A stretch of 61,563 bases of DNA, taken from NCBI GenBank assembly GCA_946184615.1, contig CAMHFN010000015.1, forward strand, positions 1 to 61,563, in the 5' to 3' direction. Under the pieces are notes generated by a model, which worked only from the letters and a program-made list of their open reading frames with translations, did no database searches and had not been told where the DNA came from. Below, one piece after another: positions 18,281 through 27,085 of this stretch. Position 1 is the first letter of the stretch. Each line of letters begins with the position of its first letter. The stretch is from an uncultured Bacteroidales bacterium. GTDB taxonomy: Bacteria > Bacteroidota > Bacteroidia > Bacteroidales > F082. The position numbers were made by a program, and so were the translations under genes.

Positions 18281-19693
18281 ATGAAAATCAAATTCATCGG
18301 TGCTGCCAAGGAAGTAACCGGCAGCAAACACCTCATCACCACCGACCATGGGAAAAACATCCTTTTGGACTGCGGGATGTTCCAAGGCAAAGGGTTGGAA
18401 ACCGATGCCGCCAACCGCAATACCATGATCGACCCCAAAGATGTCGACTATATCATCCTCACCCATGCCCATATTGACCATTGCGGCTTGATTCCTTACT
18501 TCTACAAAAAAGGATTCCGCGGGCAGGTGGTTTGTACCGATGCCACACGTGATTTGTGTAATATCATGTTGCCTGATTGCGGTTTTATCCAAGAGAACGA
18601 CATGGAGTGGTTCAATAAAAAACGCCGCAAGCAAGGGCTTCCCGCTTTAGACCCCATCTATACCGAGAAAGACGCCCGTGATTGCATGAGCCTCTTCATC
18701 AGTATAGGATACAACCACTATTTGTATCTTGATGGCAACATCAAAGTAAAATTCAACAACACAGGACACTTGCTGGGTAGTGGTTGTGCCACTATTGAAA
18801 TCGACGAAGGTGGCAAGATGATCCGTATCGCCTATACGGGCGATATTGGGCGTGAATCCAATTATTTGCTACGTTCGCCCGAACCTTTCCCGCATTGCGA
18901 TTATCTGATCACCGAAGCCACTTACGGAAATCGCTTACATAGCGACAGGACCAATGCCGAGCAAGAATTATTAGATATAATTTACGATACTTGTGTAGAA
19001 AAACGTGGCAAATTAATCATTCCTTCGTTTGCGGTAAGCCGCACCCAGGAGATCGTATACCTGCTAAACAACTTCTACAACGAAGGCAAACTCCCCGAAA
19101 AGATTCCTGTATTTGTCGACAGTCCTCTGGCGGTAAATGCCACCGAAATCTTCCGCATGCACGTCAATCTATTCAACGATGAAGTGCACAACGTCATTGA
19201 ATACGATCCCGACCCCTTTGGTTTCAACAGTCTGTCCTTCATCCGCGACGTAAACGAGTCGAAAGCCCTAAACGCCCGCACGGAGCCTTGCATCATCATC
19301 TCGGCATCGGGCATGATGGAAGCAGGTCGGGTGAAACACCATCTTGCCAACAGCATCGCCAACCCAAGAAATACTGTGCTGGCCATCGGTTATTGTTCCC
19401 CCGAGACCTTAGGAGCCAAACTGCTTGCCGATCCCAAGCCTCAAACGGTAAGCATCTTTGGTAACGAATACACGGTAGCCGCCGACATCCATTCTATCGA
19501 TGCTTTCAGCGGCCATGGGGACTATCTCGAGCTGGCCAACTACCTGAAATGTCAAGACCCATCCAAAATCAAAAAGACATTCCTCGTCCATGGTGACCCT
19601 GAAGCCTTAGACAATTACAAACGAATACTCCGCAAAGAAGGCTGGGAAAACATCATCATTCCAGAACCTGGTGAGACTTTTGAACTGAAATAA
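18281..19693 (+). CDS. beta-CASP metallo-beta-lactamase-fold ribonuclease
   Basis: A 470-residue cytoplasmic protein of the CPSF73/YsgA-type beta-CASP family. The signature HAHIDHCG (zinc ligands) is near residue 63. Other metal ligands are in GHLLGSG and YTGDIG, and the C-terminal beta-CASP part contains SGMMEAGR and FSGHGDYLEL. It likely acts as an RNA exonuclease or endonuclease. No KH domain is seen. The gene follows the third gingipain by 11 bases without a terminator and precedes hisS by 9 bases, so it heads an operon-like run with hisS and hutH. Confidence 0.9.
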   Translation: MKIKFIGAAKEVTGSKHLITTDHGKNILLDCGMFQGKGLETDAANRNTMIDPKDVDYIILTHAHIDHCGLIPYFYKKGFRGQVVCTDATRDLCNIMLPDCGFIQENDMEWFNKKRRKQGLPALDPIYTEKDARDCMSLFISIGYNHYLYLDGNIKVKFNNTGHLLGSGCATIEIDEGGKMIRIAYTGDIGRESNYLLRSPEPFPHCDYLITEATYGNRLHSDRTNAEQELLDIIYDTCVEKRGKLIIPSFAVSRTQEIVYLLNNFYNEGKLPEKIPVFVDSPLAVNATEIFRMHVNLFNDEVHNVIEYDPDPFGFNSLSFIRDVNESKALNARTEPCIIISASGMMEAGRVKHHLANSIANPRNTVLAIGYCSPETLGAKLLADPKPQTVSIFGNEYTVAADIHSIDAFSGHGDYLELANYLKCQDPSKIKKTFLVHGDPEALDNYKRILRKEGWENIIIPEPGETFELK

Positions 19694-19702
19694 TTTTTTA
19701 TC

Positions 19703-21061
19703 ATGGCACAAAAACCTTCGATTCCCAAAGGCACCCGCGACTTCCTTCCCGAAGTCATGGTACGCCGAAACTATATCTTTGACACGATTAAGTCCGTCTT
19801 CAAACGTTATGGTTTTCTTCCCATTGAGACCCCTTCGATGGAGAATTTGAGCACTCTGCTCGGCAAATACGGTGAAGAAGGCGACAAACTCCTGTTCCGC
19901 ATCTTGAACTCAGGCGATTTCATGTCAGGCGTGGAACAAAACGGCGAGCCGTTGGAGTCTCTGAAACTAGCAGGAAAAATCACAGAGAAGGGACTTCGCT
20001 ACGACCTCACTGTGCCCTTTGCGCGCTTTGTGACGATGTACCGCGACCAAATCGCTTTTCCTTTCAAACGCTACCAGATTCAGCCGGTTTGGCGTGCCGA
20101 CCGTCCCCAAAAAGGCCGCTACCGCGAGTTTTACCAATGCGACGTCGACATGATTGGCAGCAATTCCCTTTTGAACGAAGCCGAGCTAGTCAGTATCGTC
20201 AATGACGTTTTCAACGATTTGAAAATCAAGGTAATTCTTAAAATCAACAACCGAAAAGTTCTGGCAGGTATCGCCGAATATATTGGCAAATCTGATGCCT
20301 TGGTCGACATTACCGTAGCCATTGACAAACTCGACAAAATCGGCATCGAAGCCGTCAACGCTGAATTGGCTGGTAAGGGACTGGAACCCGAAGCCATTGA
20401 GAAGCTCCAACCCATCCTTTTCATGAAGGGCGACACCCGAGAGAAGCTCGCCCAATTGAGGCTTTTGCTCGACAATGAAGTCGGACAAAAAGGCATTGAG
20501 GAGTTGACCACCTTGTTCGATTACATCGACTCTATGGAATTGGATATTGAAACCGAGCTCGACCTCACCTTGGCCCGAGGACTGAACTATTACACGGGTG
20601 CCATCTTCGAGGTGAAAGCCAAAGACTTCCCCATGGGCAGCATCTCGGGGGGTGGCCGTTACGACAACCTCACCGGCATTTTCGGTCTGCCAAACGTCTC
20701 CGGAGTGGGCATCAGCTTTGGTGCCGACCGCATCTACGATGTGTTGGAAGGCCTTAAGCTCTTCCCAGAAACCATGTCGGAGAGCACACAAGTAATTTTC
20801 CTCAACTTTGGTAAAAACGAAGAAAAATACTGTCTAAAATACTTGAATCAAGTGCGCAAGCACGGCATCAACGCAGAGATCTATCCCGACGCCGCCAAGA
20901 TTCAGAAACAAATGAAATACGCTGACCAGCGAGGCATTCCCATGGTCGTCATTGCCGGCGAAACCGAAGTCGCCGAACAGAAATTCACCGTAAAATGGAT
21001 GAAAGAAGGACGTCAAGAAACCGTGGAAGCCAACAAACTCGTTGAAACAATACTAAAATAA
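19703..21061 (+). CDS. hisS: histidyl-tRNA synthetase
   Basis: Charges tRNA-His. A class II synthetase of 452 residues, the normal length. The N-terminus [19 protein letters not shown] is motif 1 region. [23 protein letters not shown] is motif 2, and SGGGRYDNL with [11 protein letters not shown] is the histidine-binding and motif 3 region. The last ~90 residues form the anticodon-binding domain. It sits between the beta-CASP nuclease and hutH with very short spacers. Confidence 0.97.
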   Translation: MAQKPSIPKGTRDFLPEVMVRRNYIFDTIKSVFKRYGFLPIETPSMENLSTLLGKYGEEGDKLLFRILNSGDFMSGVEQNGEPLESLKLAGKITEKGLRYDLTVPFARFVTMYRDQIAFPFKRYQIQPVWRADRPQKGRYREFYQCDVDMIGSNSLLNEAELVSIVNDVFNDLKIKVILKINNRKVLAGIAEYIGKSDALVDITVAIDKLDKIGIEAVNAELAGKGLEPEAIEKLQPILFMKGDTREKLAQLRLLLDNEVGQKGIEELTTLFDYIDSMELDIETELDLTLARGLNYYTGAIFEVKAKDFPMGSISGGGRYDNLTGIFGLPNVSGVGISFGADRIYDVLEGLKLFPETMSESTQVIFLNFGKNEEKYCLKYLNQVRKHGINAEIYPDAAKIQKQMKYADQRGIPMVVIAGETEVAEQKFTVKWMKEGRQETVEANKLVETILK

Positions 21062-21067
21062 CATAGA

Positions 21068-22579
21068 ATGAAAACGCATTACATTTCATCAAAAGAATTA
21101 ACATTCAAACAGGTAAATGAAATCCTTACCCAAGGTTACCAGCTCGCTTTGAGTGATGACGCCATCCAACGCATCCAGCATTGCCGCGACTATCTCGACA
21201 AGAAGATGGAGAACCCCGAAAAGCCCATCTATGGCGTGACCACGGGTTTCGGTTCTTTGTGCGACCACAGCATTTCGAGAGAAGACCTCAGCACTTTACA
21301 GAAGAACCTCGTCATGTCGCACGCTTGCGGCACCGGCGAGATGGTTCCCGAAGAGATCATCCGTTTGATGCTCCTTCTTAAGGTACAGAGCCTCAGTTAC
21401 GGCAACTCGGGTGTCCAAGTCATCACCGTCCAGCGTTTGATTGATTTCTTTAACAACGACGTGTTGCCCGTGGTTTACAATCAGGGTTCACTCGGTGCGT
21501 CTGGTGACCTGGCTCCATTGGCTAACTTGATGTTACCCTTGCTTGGTTTGGGCGAAGTCCATTACGAAGGCAAAATCGTCCCTGCCCAAAAAGTGTTAAA
21601 GAAATTTGGTTGGAAGCCCATCACGCTTCAATCGAAAGAAGGTTTGGCCTTGCTCAACGGGACGCAATTCATGAGCAGCTACGGCACCTACGTGCTCCTA
21701 AAAGCCTTCCGCCTGAGTTATCTCGCCGACCTCATCGGATGCGTTTCTTTGGAGGCTTTCGACGGACGAATCGAGCCATTTTTCGACCAAGTGCATCAGA
21801 TTCGTCACCACAACGGACAAATTGTCACCGCCAAACGTGTACGCAACTTCTTGAAAGGCAGCCAACTCATCAAGAGAGAGAAGAAACATGTCCAAGACCC
21901 GTATTCCTTCCGCTGCATGCCTCAGGTGCACGGTGCCTCCAAAGATGCCATCGACTATGTTGCTTCCGTATTCAGCGAAGAAATCAATGCGGTCACCGAC
22001 AACCCCACCATCTTCCCCGATGAAGATCTCGTAATCTCCGCCGGCAACTTCCATGGTCAGCCTTTGGCCATTACCTTGGACTTTCTAGCCATCGCCATGG
22101 CCGAGTTGGGCAATATCAGTGAGCGCCGCATCTATCAGCTTATCAGCGGCAAGCGCGGCTTGCCTTCTTTCCTCGTCGCCGAGCCTGGACTTAACAGCGG
22201 TTTCATGATTCCCCAGTATGCTGCCGCCAGCATTGTCAGCCAAAGCAAACAACTCTGCACCCCCGCTTCGGTTGACAGCATCGAGTCGTCGCAAGGGCAA
22301 GAAGACCATGTGAGCATGGGTGCCAATGCTGCCACCAAGGCCTTACGTGTAGCTGAAAACCTGGAACGTGTGCTGGCCATCGAACTGCTCAACGCAGCTC
22401 AAGCTCTCGAATTCCGCCGTCCGCTGAAATCTTCCAAGACCATTGAGAACTTCGTGGCCGAATACCGCAAAGTGGTAGAGTTTGTACGCGTCGACAAAGT
22501 GATGTATACCGAGATTGCCAAGTCTGTGGAATTTGTGAAAAATTATCCCCTGGCTTTTGACGATTTGAAAAACAAATAA
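21068..22579 (+). CDS. hutH: histidine ammonia-lyase
   Basis: Removes ammonia from histidine to give urocanate, the first step of histidine breakdown. The 503-residue protein carries the MIO-forming triad Ala144-Ser145-Gly146 in GSLGASGDLAP, the same position as in the Pseudomonas enzyme. It keeps VTDNPTIF, GNFHGQPLA and the SQGQEDHVSMG stretch. No hutU, hutI or ftcD follows in this window, so the rest of the pathway must lie elsewhere or be absent. It starts 6 bases after hisS, so histidine charging and degradation genes share a transcript; that pairing is also seen in other Bacteroidales (recollection, not checked). Confidence 0.95.
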   Translation: MKTHYISSKELTFKQVNEILTQGYQLALSDDAIQRIQHCRDYLDKKMENPEKPIYGVTTGFGSLCDHSISREDLSTLQKNLVMSHACGTGEMVPEEIIRLMLLLKVQSLSYGNSGVQVITVQRLIDFFNNDVLPVVYNQGSLGASGDLAPLANLMLPLLGLGEVHYEGKIVPAQKVLKKFGWKPITLQSKEGLALLNGTQFMSSYGTYVLLKAFRLSYLADLIGCVSLEAFDGRIEPFFDQVHQIRHHNGQIVTAKRVRNFLKGSQLIKREKKHVQDPYSFRCMPQVHGASKDAIDYVASVFSEEINAVTDNPTIFPDEDLVISAGNFHGQPLAITLDFLAIAMAELGNISERRIYQLISGKRGLPSFLVAEPGLNSGFMIPQYAAASIVSQSKQLCTPASVDSIESSQGQEDHVSMGANAATKALRVAENLERVLAIELLNAAQALEFRRPLKSSKTIENFVAEYRKVVEFVRVDKVMYTEIAKSVEFVKNYPLAFDDLKNK

Positions 22580-22584
22580 GAACT

Positions 22585-23106
22585 ATGAATGAACAACCCG
22601 TCCGCCGTCCTGTAGGCATGACCATCCTTTTGGTGTTGTCGCTCGTCAATGCCATTCTCCAGATTTTCAGCTCGTTGGGCATGTGGATCACCACTCCCGT
22701 GATGAGTCAGATGCTGGCCAATGGAGAATTGGAAGAGTCCATGGCACCCTTTTTGACCCTCATGCAGATGGACGGCGATGAGTTGGAAGCCTTTTGGCAG
22801 ATCCTAGAGACACGCCTAACCATCAACCCCATCTACTACCTTTTCACCGCCTTGCTGTACATTGGCTCTCTTGTTGGTGTTATCAAGATGTTCAAGCTGC
22901 AACGCGTTGGATTCCACGTATATAGCATCTCACAGATGCTTCTGTTGATTGTTTCGGTCATCTACGTTTACTCCACCCTTGGAAGTACTGGGTTTTTCAA
23001 CGAGTTTCTGATGACCGTGATGTTTATTTTGCTTTATCACCTCTACTTCAAACGAATCGAGAATGACCCGACAAAAAGAGAGCAAGATTTTCGACCTGAA
23101 GCCTGA
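22585..23106 (+). CDS. small multi-pass membrane protein, unknown
   Basis: A 173-residue protein with about four hydrophobic segments (TILLVLSLVNAILQIFSSLG; YYLFTALLYIGSLVGVI; ISQMLLLIVSVIYVY; MTVMFILLYHLYF). An acidic, methionine-rich loop separates the first and second. I recognise no family. It starts 5 bases behind hutH and overlaps the next membrane protein by 44 bases, so both are probably the tail of the hisS-hutH unit. Confidence 0.7.
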   Translation: MNEQPVRRPVGMTILLVLSLVNAILQIFSSLGMWITTPVMSQMLANGELEESMAPFLTLMQMDGDELEAFWQILETRLTINPIYYLFTALLYIGSLVGVIKMFKLQRVGFHVYSISQMLLLIVSVIYVYSTLGSTGFFNEFLMTVMFILLYHLYFKRIENDPTKREQDFRPEA

Positions 23107-23626
23107 GCTTACCCTAGCGATGAAGTTGGCGGCCGCTTCTGCCATCACGTACTACGGTTTGTTTTTCCTGTATGAGGTGTTTATGTTGGTCATGTACCGC
23201 TATTCCATCGACTCGTACTATTTAGGAAATGGCGAAGTCCTTGAAAACCGTTCCAAGGACTTCGTCTATCTCCTGATAGAACTCCTGCTCACCGGTTTTT
23301 TGTTCTTCAGCTTGATTCAGATTTTCCGAAAAAAAATCAACGGGAAGGCCATCTTTGTCGGTGCATCCCTTCTCCTCATCGGATTTCAGCTTCTTACCAC
23401 AGGCATCCATCCGTGGGTGAAATACGCATGGGAGGTGCTGTTGGTGCTCATTATCGCACCAGTGAGAATGAAAAAACGAAGCAAAAAAGGGAAACTCAAA
23501 CAAGAGAATTCACCGCAAGAGAATCCATTGAAAGAGAATCCTGAGTTGGAGGCTCCGGCTCCTGATACGGTTCAGGTACTCCAGGATGCCGCATCGCTTC
23601 CATCCAATAGCGAGCCACTTTCGTAA
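23063..23626 (+). CDS. small membrane protein with Pro/Glu-rich tail, unknown
   Basis: A 187-residue protein with hydrophobic segments around residues 18-45, 67-88 and 97-135, then a basic turn (MKKRSKKGKLK) and a low-complexity tail (QENSPQENPLKENPELEAPAP). The tail overlaps the convergent M23 peptidase gene by 131 bases, an unusually long tail-to-tail overlap. The conserved protein may end near residue 145, with the rest a read-on extension. It overlaps its upstream neighbour by 44 bases, suggesting coupled translation. No family recognised. Confidence 0.65.
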   Translation: MTRQKESKIFDLKPELTLAMKLAAASAITYYGLFFLYEVFMLVMYRYSIDSYYLGNGEVLENRSKDFVYLLIELLLTGFLFFSLIQIFRKKINGKAIFVGASLLLIGFQLLTTGIHPWVKYAWEVLLVLIIAPVRMKKRSKKGKLKQENSPQENPLKENPELEAPAPDTVQVLQDAASLPSNSEPLS

Positions 23627-24845
23627 ACTGTTCCATTTCTTCTTTCTTGATAGGATCCGCTGGAGGAGAGTCCATCTTAAGCGGGTCGATGGCTGTTCCA
23701 TCCTTGAAAACCCGGAAGTCGAGGTGCGGTCCAGTGGCGATACCTGTACTACCCACATAGCCGATGACCTGTCCCTGCTTCACTCTGACGCCCTCCGCGA
23801 TGCCTTTGGCGTAGCCTTGCAAGTGCATATAACTGGTCGTATAAGTAGCGTTATGCTTGATTTTAAGGTAATAACCTGCACCACCGGCTTGATACGCCTT
23901 TTTGATGACCACACCATCGCCAATACTACTCACAGGTGTCCCTGCAGGAGCAGCATAATCCACACCATGGTGAGGTCTGTAGATTTTCAGCACAGGGTGA
24001 TAACGGCTATTGGAAAACGTGGAACTGATTCGACGATAGTTGAGCGGAGCCTTGAGGAAGGCTTTACGAAGATTCTCCCCTTTCTCGTTGTAAAAGCCAA
24101 ACATGCTATCCTGTTCGTAGGCGATGGCCCTCAGGGTGTCGCCACAATGCACGAAATCACAATAAATCACCTCGCCCATTCCGACAGGCTCACCGTCGAT
24201 ATATTGACGGTCGTAAATCACATCAAAATAGTCGCCTTCTTGAATTCCAAAGAAGTCGATGGACCAGGCATACGCATCCGAAAGATGCACAGCCAAGTTG
24301 GCATCACCTCCGTTGTCGATGACCGCTTTCCACAACGATGAAGTAATCACGCCCGAGGTACGGGCCAATTGTATTTCAAGGTCTTTCTGATAGCGCCATG
24401 CCGTGAGCGAGTCGGTGAGGCTGAACAAAGCATAATTGCGGCGGTCCATCTCATAGATCCAAAACAAAGGAGTCTCCAACGTGTCGTTGGTCATTAGAAA
24501 ATAATAGCGGTTGCCGGCACGAATCTTGCCCACATCGAACACGTCCCTATGGTTACGGGCAATGTAATCGGTGACTTGGGGAGAGATGCCTTTGTCGGCG
24601 AACAACGTCGACAAATATTGTCCCGCCTTAATCTGGCCTTCCTCGACGTACATCGAATCGATGCAGATGCCATAAAGATAGGTCGGTTCAGCCACCGTGA
24701 CCGTGTCAATCATATCCGGTGTGAAACCCGGCTCGTCACGATGATCACGGGAGCGGCTACAGTAGACGATAAATAGTGCCAAAAGCAAAAGGGGTGCCAC
24801 CACAAAAAGCAGCACCCTATTCCATTTCACTTTTCTACCGCTCAT
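23496..24845 (-). CDS. M23 family metallopeptidase (LytM-type)
   Basis: A 449-residue envelope protein with an N-terminal membrane anchor (VLLFVVAPLLLLALFIVYC). Residues ~45-250 resemble an OapA/LysM-like region of periplasmic endopeptidases, followed by the M23 domain (~280-385). Zinc ligands H292 and D296 (HHGVDYAAP) are present. The second motif reads GPHLDFRV, so the usual HxH is H374-L-D376. Asp can bind zinc, but the change makes activity uncertain. The start overlaps the iorB stop (ATGA), so it is the last gene of iorA-iorB-M23. The tail is proline-rich and overlaps the opposite gene. Confidence 0.88.
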   Translation of the reverse strand: MSGRKVKWNRVLLFVVAPLLLLALFIVYCSRSRDHRDEPGFTPDMIDTVTVAEPTYLYGICIDSMYVEEGQIKAGQYLSTLFADKGISPQVTDYIARNHRDVFDVGKIRAGNRYYFLMTNDTLETPLFWIYEMDRRNYALFSLTDSLTAWRYQKDLEIQLARTSGVITSSLWKAVIDNGGDANLAVHLSDAYAWSIDFFGIQEGDYFDVIYDRQYIDGEPVGMGEVIYCDFVHCGDTLRAIAYEQDSMFGFYNEKGENLRKAFLKAPLNYRRISSTFSNSRYHPVLKIYRPHHGVDYAAPAGTPVSSIGDGVVIKKAYQAGGAGYYLKIKHNATYTTSYMHLQGYAKGIAEGVRVKQGQVIGYVGSTGIATGPHLDFRVFKDGTAIDPLKMDSPPADPIKKEEMEQFTKVARYWMEAMRHPGVPEPYQEPEPPTQDSLSMDSLAVNSLV

Positions 24846-25411
24846 TTCGTTGCCTGTTCGTAACCAGCATGAAGTGCCTTCATATTCACTTCGACAACAT
24901 CAGCTCCTTTACTGCCAAAGATGTGATTAATGGCTTCTTCAACCTTGGCTAATTCGATGCCCAGATAAGGCACCGTAGCGCCCAATAACACCATGTTGGA
25001 ACGGGCTTTGATGGCCTTGGCAATCTCCGATGCGTTGAAGCTCACCAAGTTTTTGATTTTACCCAATTCAGCATTCACCTTTTCCAAATCCGGATAGTTC
25101 TTGATATTGACGAAAGGCTCATTGTTGGTAATAATCCATCCATCCTTGGCCAGCCAAGGCAGGTAACGAAGGGCTTCCATCGGTTCGCTCGACAAGATGA
25201 TATCGGCATGACCTTCTGGGATGACATCGGCGAAAATCTCATCGCTGGAAAGGCGTAGATGCGAGAACACCGAGCCGCCACGTTGTGACATGCCGTGGAT
25301 TTCAGATTGTTTGAGGTTGAGGCCCATATTCAAGGCAGCATCGGAGATGATTTTGGCTACCGACACGATACCGTCACCACCCACGCCGCATAATACTATA
25401 TCTTTTTTCAT
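24842..25411 (-). CDS. iorB: indolepyruvate ferredoxin oxidoreductase, beta subunit
   Basis: A 189-residue subunit of the 2-oxoacid:ferredoxin oxidoreductase family (gamma-type catalytic domain, GVGGDGIVSVAKII near residue 8). With IorA it oxidatively decarboxylates aryl pyruvates from Trp, Phe and Tyr transamination to aryl-acetyl-CoA, reducing ferredoxin. It starts 27 bases after iorA, with an AT-rich spacer, and overlaps the M23 gene by 4 bases. The length is normal. Confidence 0.93.
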   Translation of the reverse strand: MKKDIVLCGVGGDGIVSVAKIISDAALNMGLNLKQSEIHGMSQRGGSVFSHLRLSSDEIFADVIPEGHADIILSSEPMEALRYLPWLAKDGWIITNNEPFVNIKNYPDLEKVNAELGKIKNLVSFNASEIAKAIKARSNMVLLGATVPYLGIELAKVEEAINHIFGSKGADVVEVNMKALHAGYEQATK

Positions 25412-25438
25412 GATTTCGAGATTTAAAATTTTTAAAGA

Positions 25439-27019
25439 TTATTTCTTCAGATGCTTCTTCAATTCGACGAGGCAAGTACGATGTGGGATGATGACCGAAA
25501 CACCGTTGTAGTTGACCTCTTCCTCGATGATCTTCACATTTTCCTCATGGTTCTTCGGCAGCGGGATGATGTCGCGGATATGCTCTGGGGCGACTCCAAG
25601 ACCTTCGCAGATTTGGCGGATCTTATTGTTGGCCGAAGAAGGCTGTCCGCCCGTCATGGCCGTGATGTCATTGTCGAGAATCATCACCACCACGTTGGCT
25701 TTCTCATTCACACAGTCGAGCAGCCCTGTCATACCACTATGTCCGAAGGTACCATCGCCAATAACGGCCACAGCTGGGAAGATTCCCACCTCACTGGCAC
25801 CCTTGGCCATGGTGATGGAGGCACCCATACACACAGTGGTTTGGATGGCACCCATGTTGAAGCCCAAAGTGTAGCAGCCAATATCGCCAAACACCTTGCC
25901 GCCTTTATGGTTGGCCATCACTGCATTAAGTGCGTTGTAGCTGTCAACGTGAGGACAGCCTTGGCACAACGCTGGAGGACGGTTGGTGACCACTTCCGGA
26001 ACGGCAAGACCGGTATCGGCGTTCATTCCGAGAGCCTTGGCCACCTTTTCGGCGTTCAGCTCACCATCGCGACGGATGGTCTCGTCCAAACGACCCATCA
26101 CTTTCTTGCCTTTGCCCAAGAAGCCCTTGATTTGTTCTTCCACATAAGGTTGACCGTCTTCAAGAACCAAGATCTCATCCACTTCGTCATACAACTTGTT
26201 AATCATGTTGTAAGGCAGCGGATATTGGGTGATCTTAACCACTGGATAAGGACATTTGCCTCCGGGGAAGTTCTCCATCAGATAGTTGTAGGCGATACCC
26301 GTGGTGATGATGCCGAGTTTCTTGTTCTCCCCATCCATATACTTGTTGTAGCCCGATTCTTCCGAAGCCTTGGTGAAGGCAGGTTGTTTATCGATTAAGT
26401 CTCGGTAAAGACGTTTTGCATTTGCTGGCAACAGCACGAAGGATTTGGCATCAGCGGGTTCGGTAAGCTCGTTTTGCTTGCGGACGGGTTTACGCACCAC
26501 GCCAGCGCGGCTGTGAGCCAAACGAGTAGGGATACGGTAAAGCACTGGGGTTCCGAGTTTTTCGCTCAGCTCAAAGCCAAAGTGCACCATATCATAAGCC
26601 TCTTGTTGGTTAGAAGGTTCCAGCATAGGAATCATAGCCCAATGGCCATAGAAACGGCTGTCCTGTTCATCTTGTGACGAGAACATGCTGGGGTCGTCGG
26701 CCACCACTACCAGAACACCCTTCGTGCCAATGATGGCTGCATTCATAAAGGGGTCTCCGCAGACGTTCAGACCCACGTGTTTCATGCAGGTCATGGCTCG
26801 TTTGCCAGCGTATGCCACACCGATAGAAGCCTCAAGGGCCGTCTTCTCGTTGGCGCACCAATTGGCGCGAATGCCAAGCTCTCTGGCTTGTTTTGACTTT
26901 ATCACATATTCAGTAATCTGGGTTGAGGGCGTGCCGGGATAACTGTTGATGGCACTGCCTCCTGCATCAATGAAGCCTTGTGCAATGGCTTCATCTCCGA
27001 GTAATAAGATTTTCTCCAT
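25439..27019 (-). CDS. iorA: indolepyruvate ferredoxin oxidoreductase, alpha subunit
   Basis: A 526-residue thiamine-diphosphate enzyme subunit. The N-terminal pyrimidine-binding domain opens with LLGDEAIAQGFIDAGGSAINSYPGTP. The C-terminal ThDP domain has CQGCPH and GDIGCYTLG, then GDGTFGHSG and the Mg-binding LDND. Archaeal IorA carries a C-terminal 4Fe-4S ferredoxin domain; here the protein ends HRTCLVELKKHLKK without a CxxCxxC cluster motif. It is therefore the short type and must use a separate electron carrier. Promoter TATCTTTG lies 31 bases upstream, with an inverted repeat in the leader. Confidence 0.94.
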   Translation of the reverse strand: MEKILLLGDEAIAQGFIDAGGSAINSYPGTPSTQITEYVIKSKQARELGIRANWCANEKTALEASIGVAYAGKRAMTCMKHVGLNVCGDPFMNAAIIGTKGVLVVVADDPSMFSSQDEQDSRFYGHWAMIPMLEPSNQQEAYDMVHFGFELSEKLGTPVLYRIPTRLAHSRAGVVRKPVRKQNELTEPADAKSFVLLPANAKRLYRDLIDKQPAFTKASEESGYNKYMDGENKKLGIITTGIAYNYLMENFPGGKCPYPVVKITQYPLPYNMINKLYDEVDEILVLEDGQPYVEEQIKGFLGKGKKVMGRLDETIRRDGELNAEKVAKALGMNADTGLAVPEVVTNRPPALCQGCPHVDSYNALNAVMANHKGGKVFGDIGCYTLGFNMGAIQTTVCMGASITMAKGASEVGIFPAVAVIGDGTFGHSGMTGLLDCVNEKANVVVMILDNDITAMTGGQPSSANNKIRQICEGLGVAPEHIRDIIPLPKNHEENVKIIEEEVNYNGVSVIIPHRTCLVELKKHLKK

Positions 27020-27031
27020 GCTTTTTCTTTT

Positions 27032-27049
27032 GCGTTATGTTGTTAACGC
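27032..27049 (-). promoter_or_regulatory. inverted repeat in the iorA leader
   Basis: GCGTTA / TAACGC around a 6-base centre, between the -7 element and the iorA ATG. It could be an operator or a leader hairpin; no regulator is identified. Confidence 0.35.
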
Positions 27050-27050
27050 A

Positions 27051-27058
27051 CAAAGATA
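27051..27058 (-). promoter_or_regulatory. -7 element TATCTTTG of iorA
   Basis: TAnnTTTG match on the minus strand, 32 bases before the ATG. Confidence 0.65.
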
Positions 27059-27085
27059 AGCAAAAAAACGTCACAAAATACTTTT

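Noticed and set aside
25451..26398. 315-codon open frame antisense to iorA
   Set aside because: Shadow of the iorA codon pattern with low-complexity composition.
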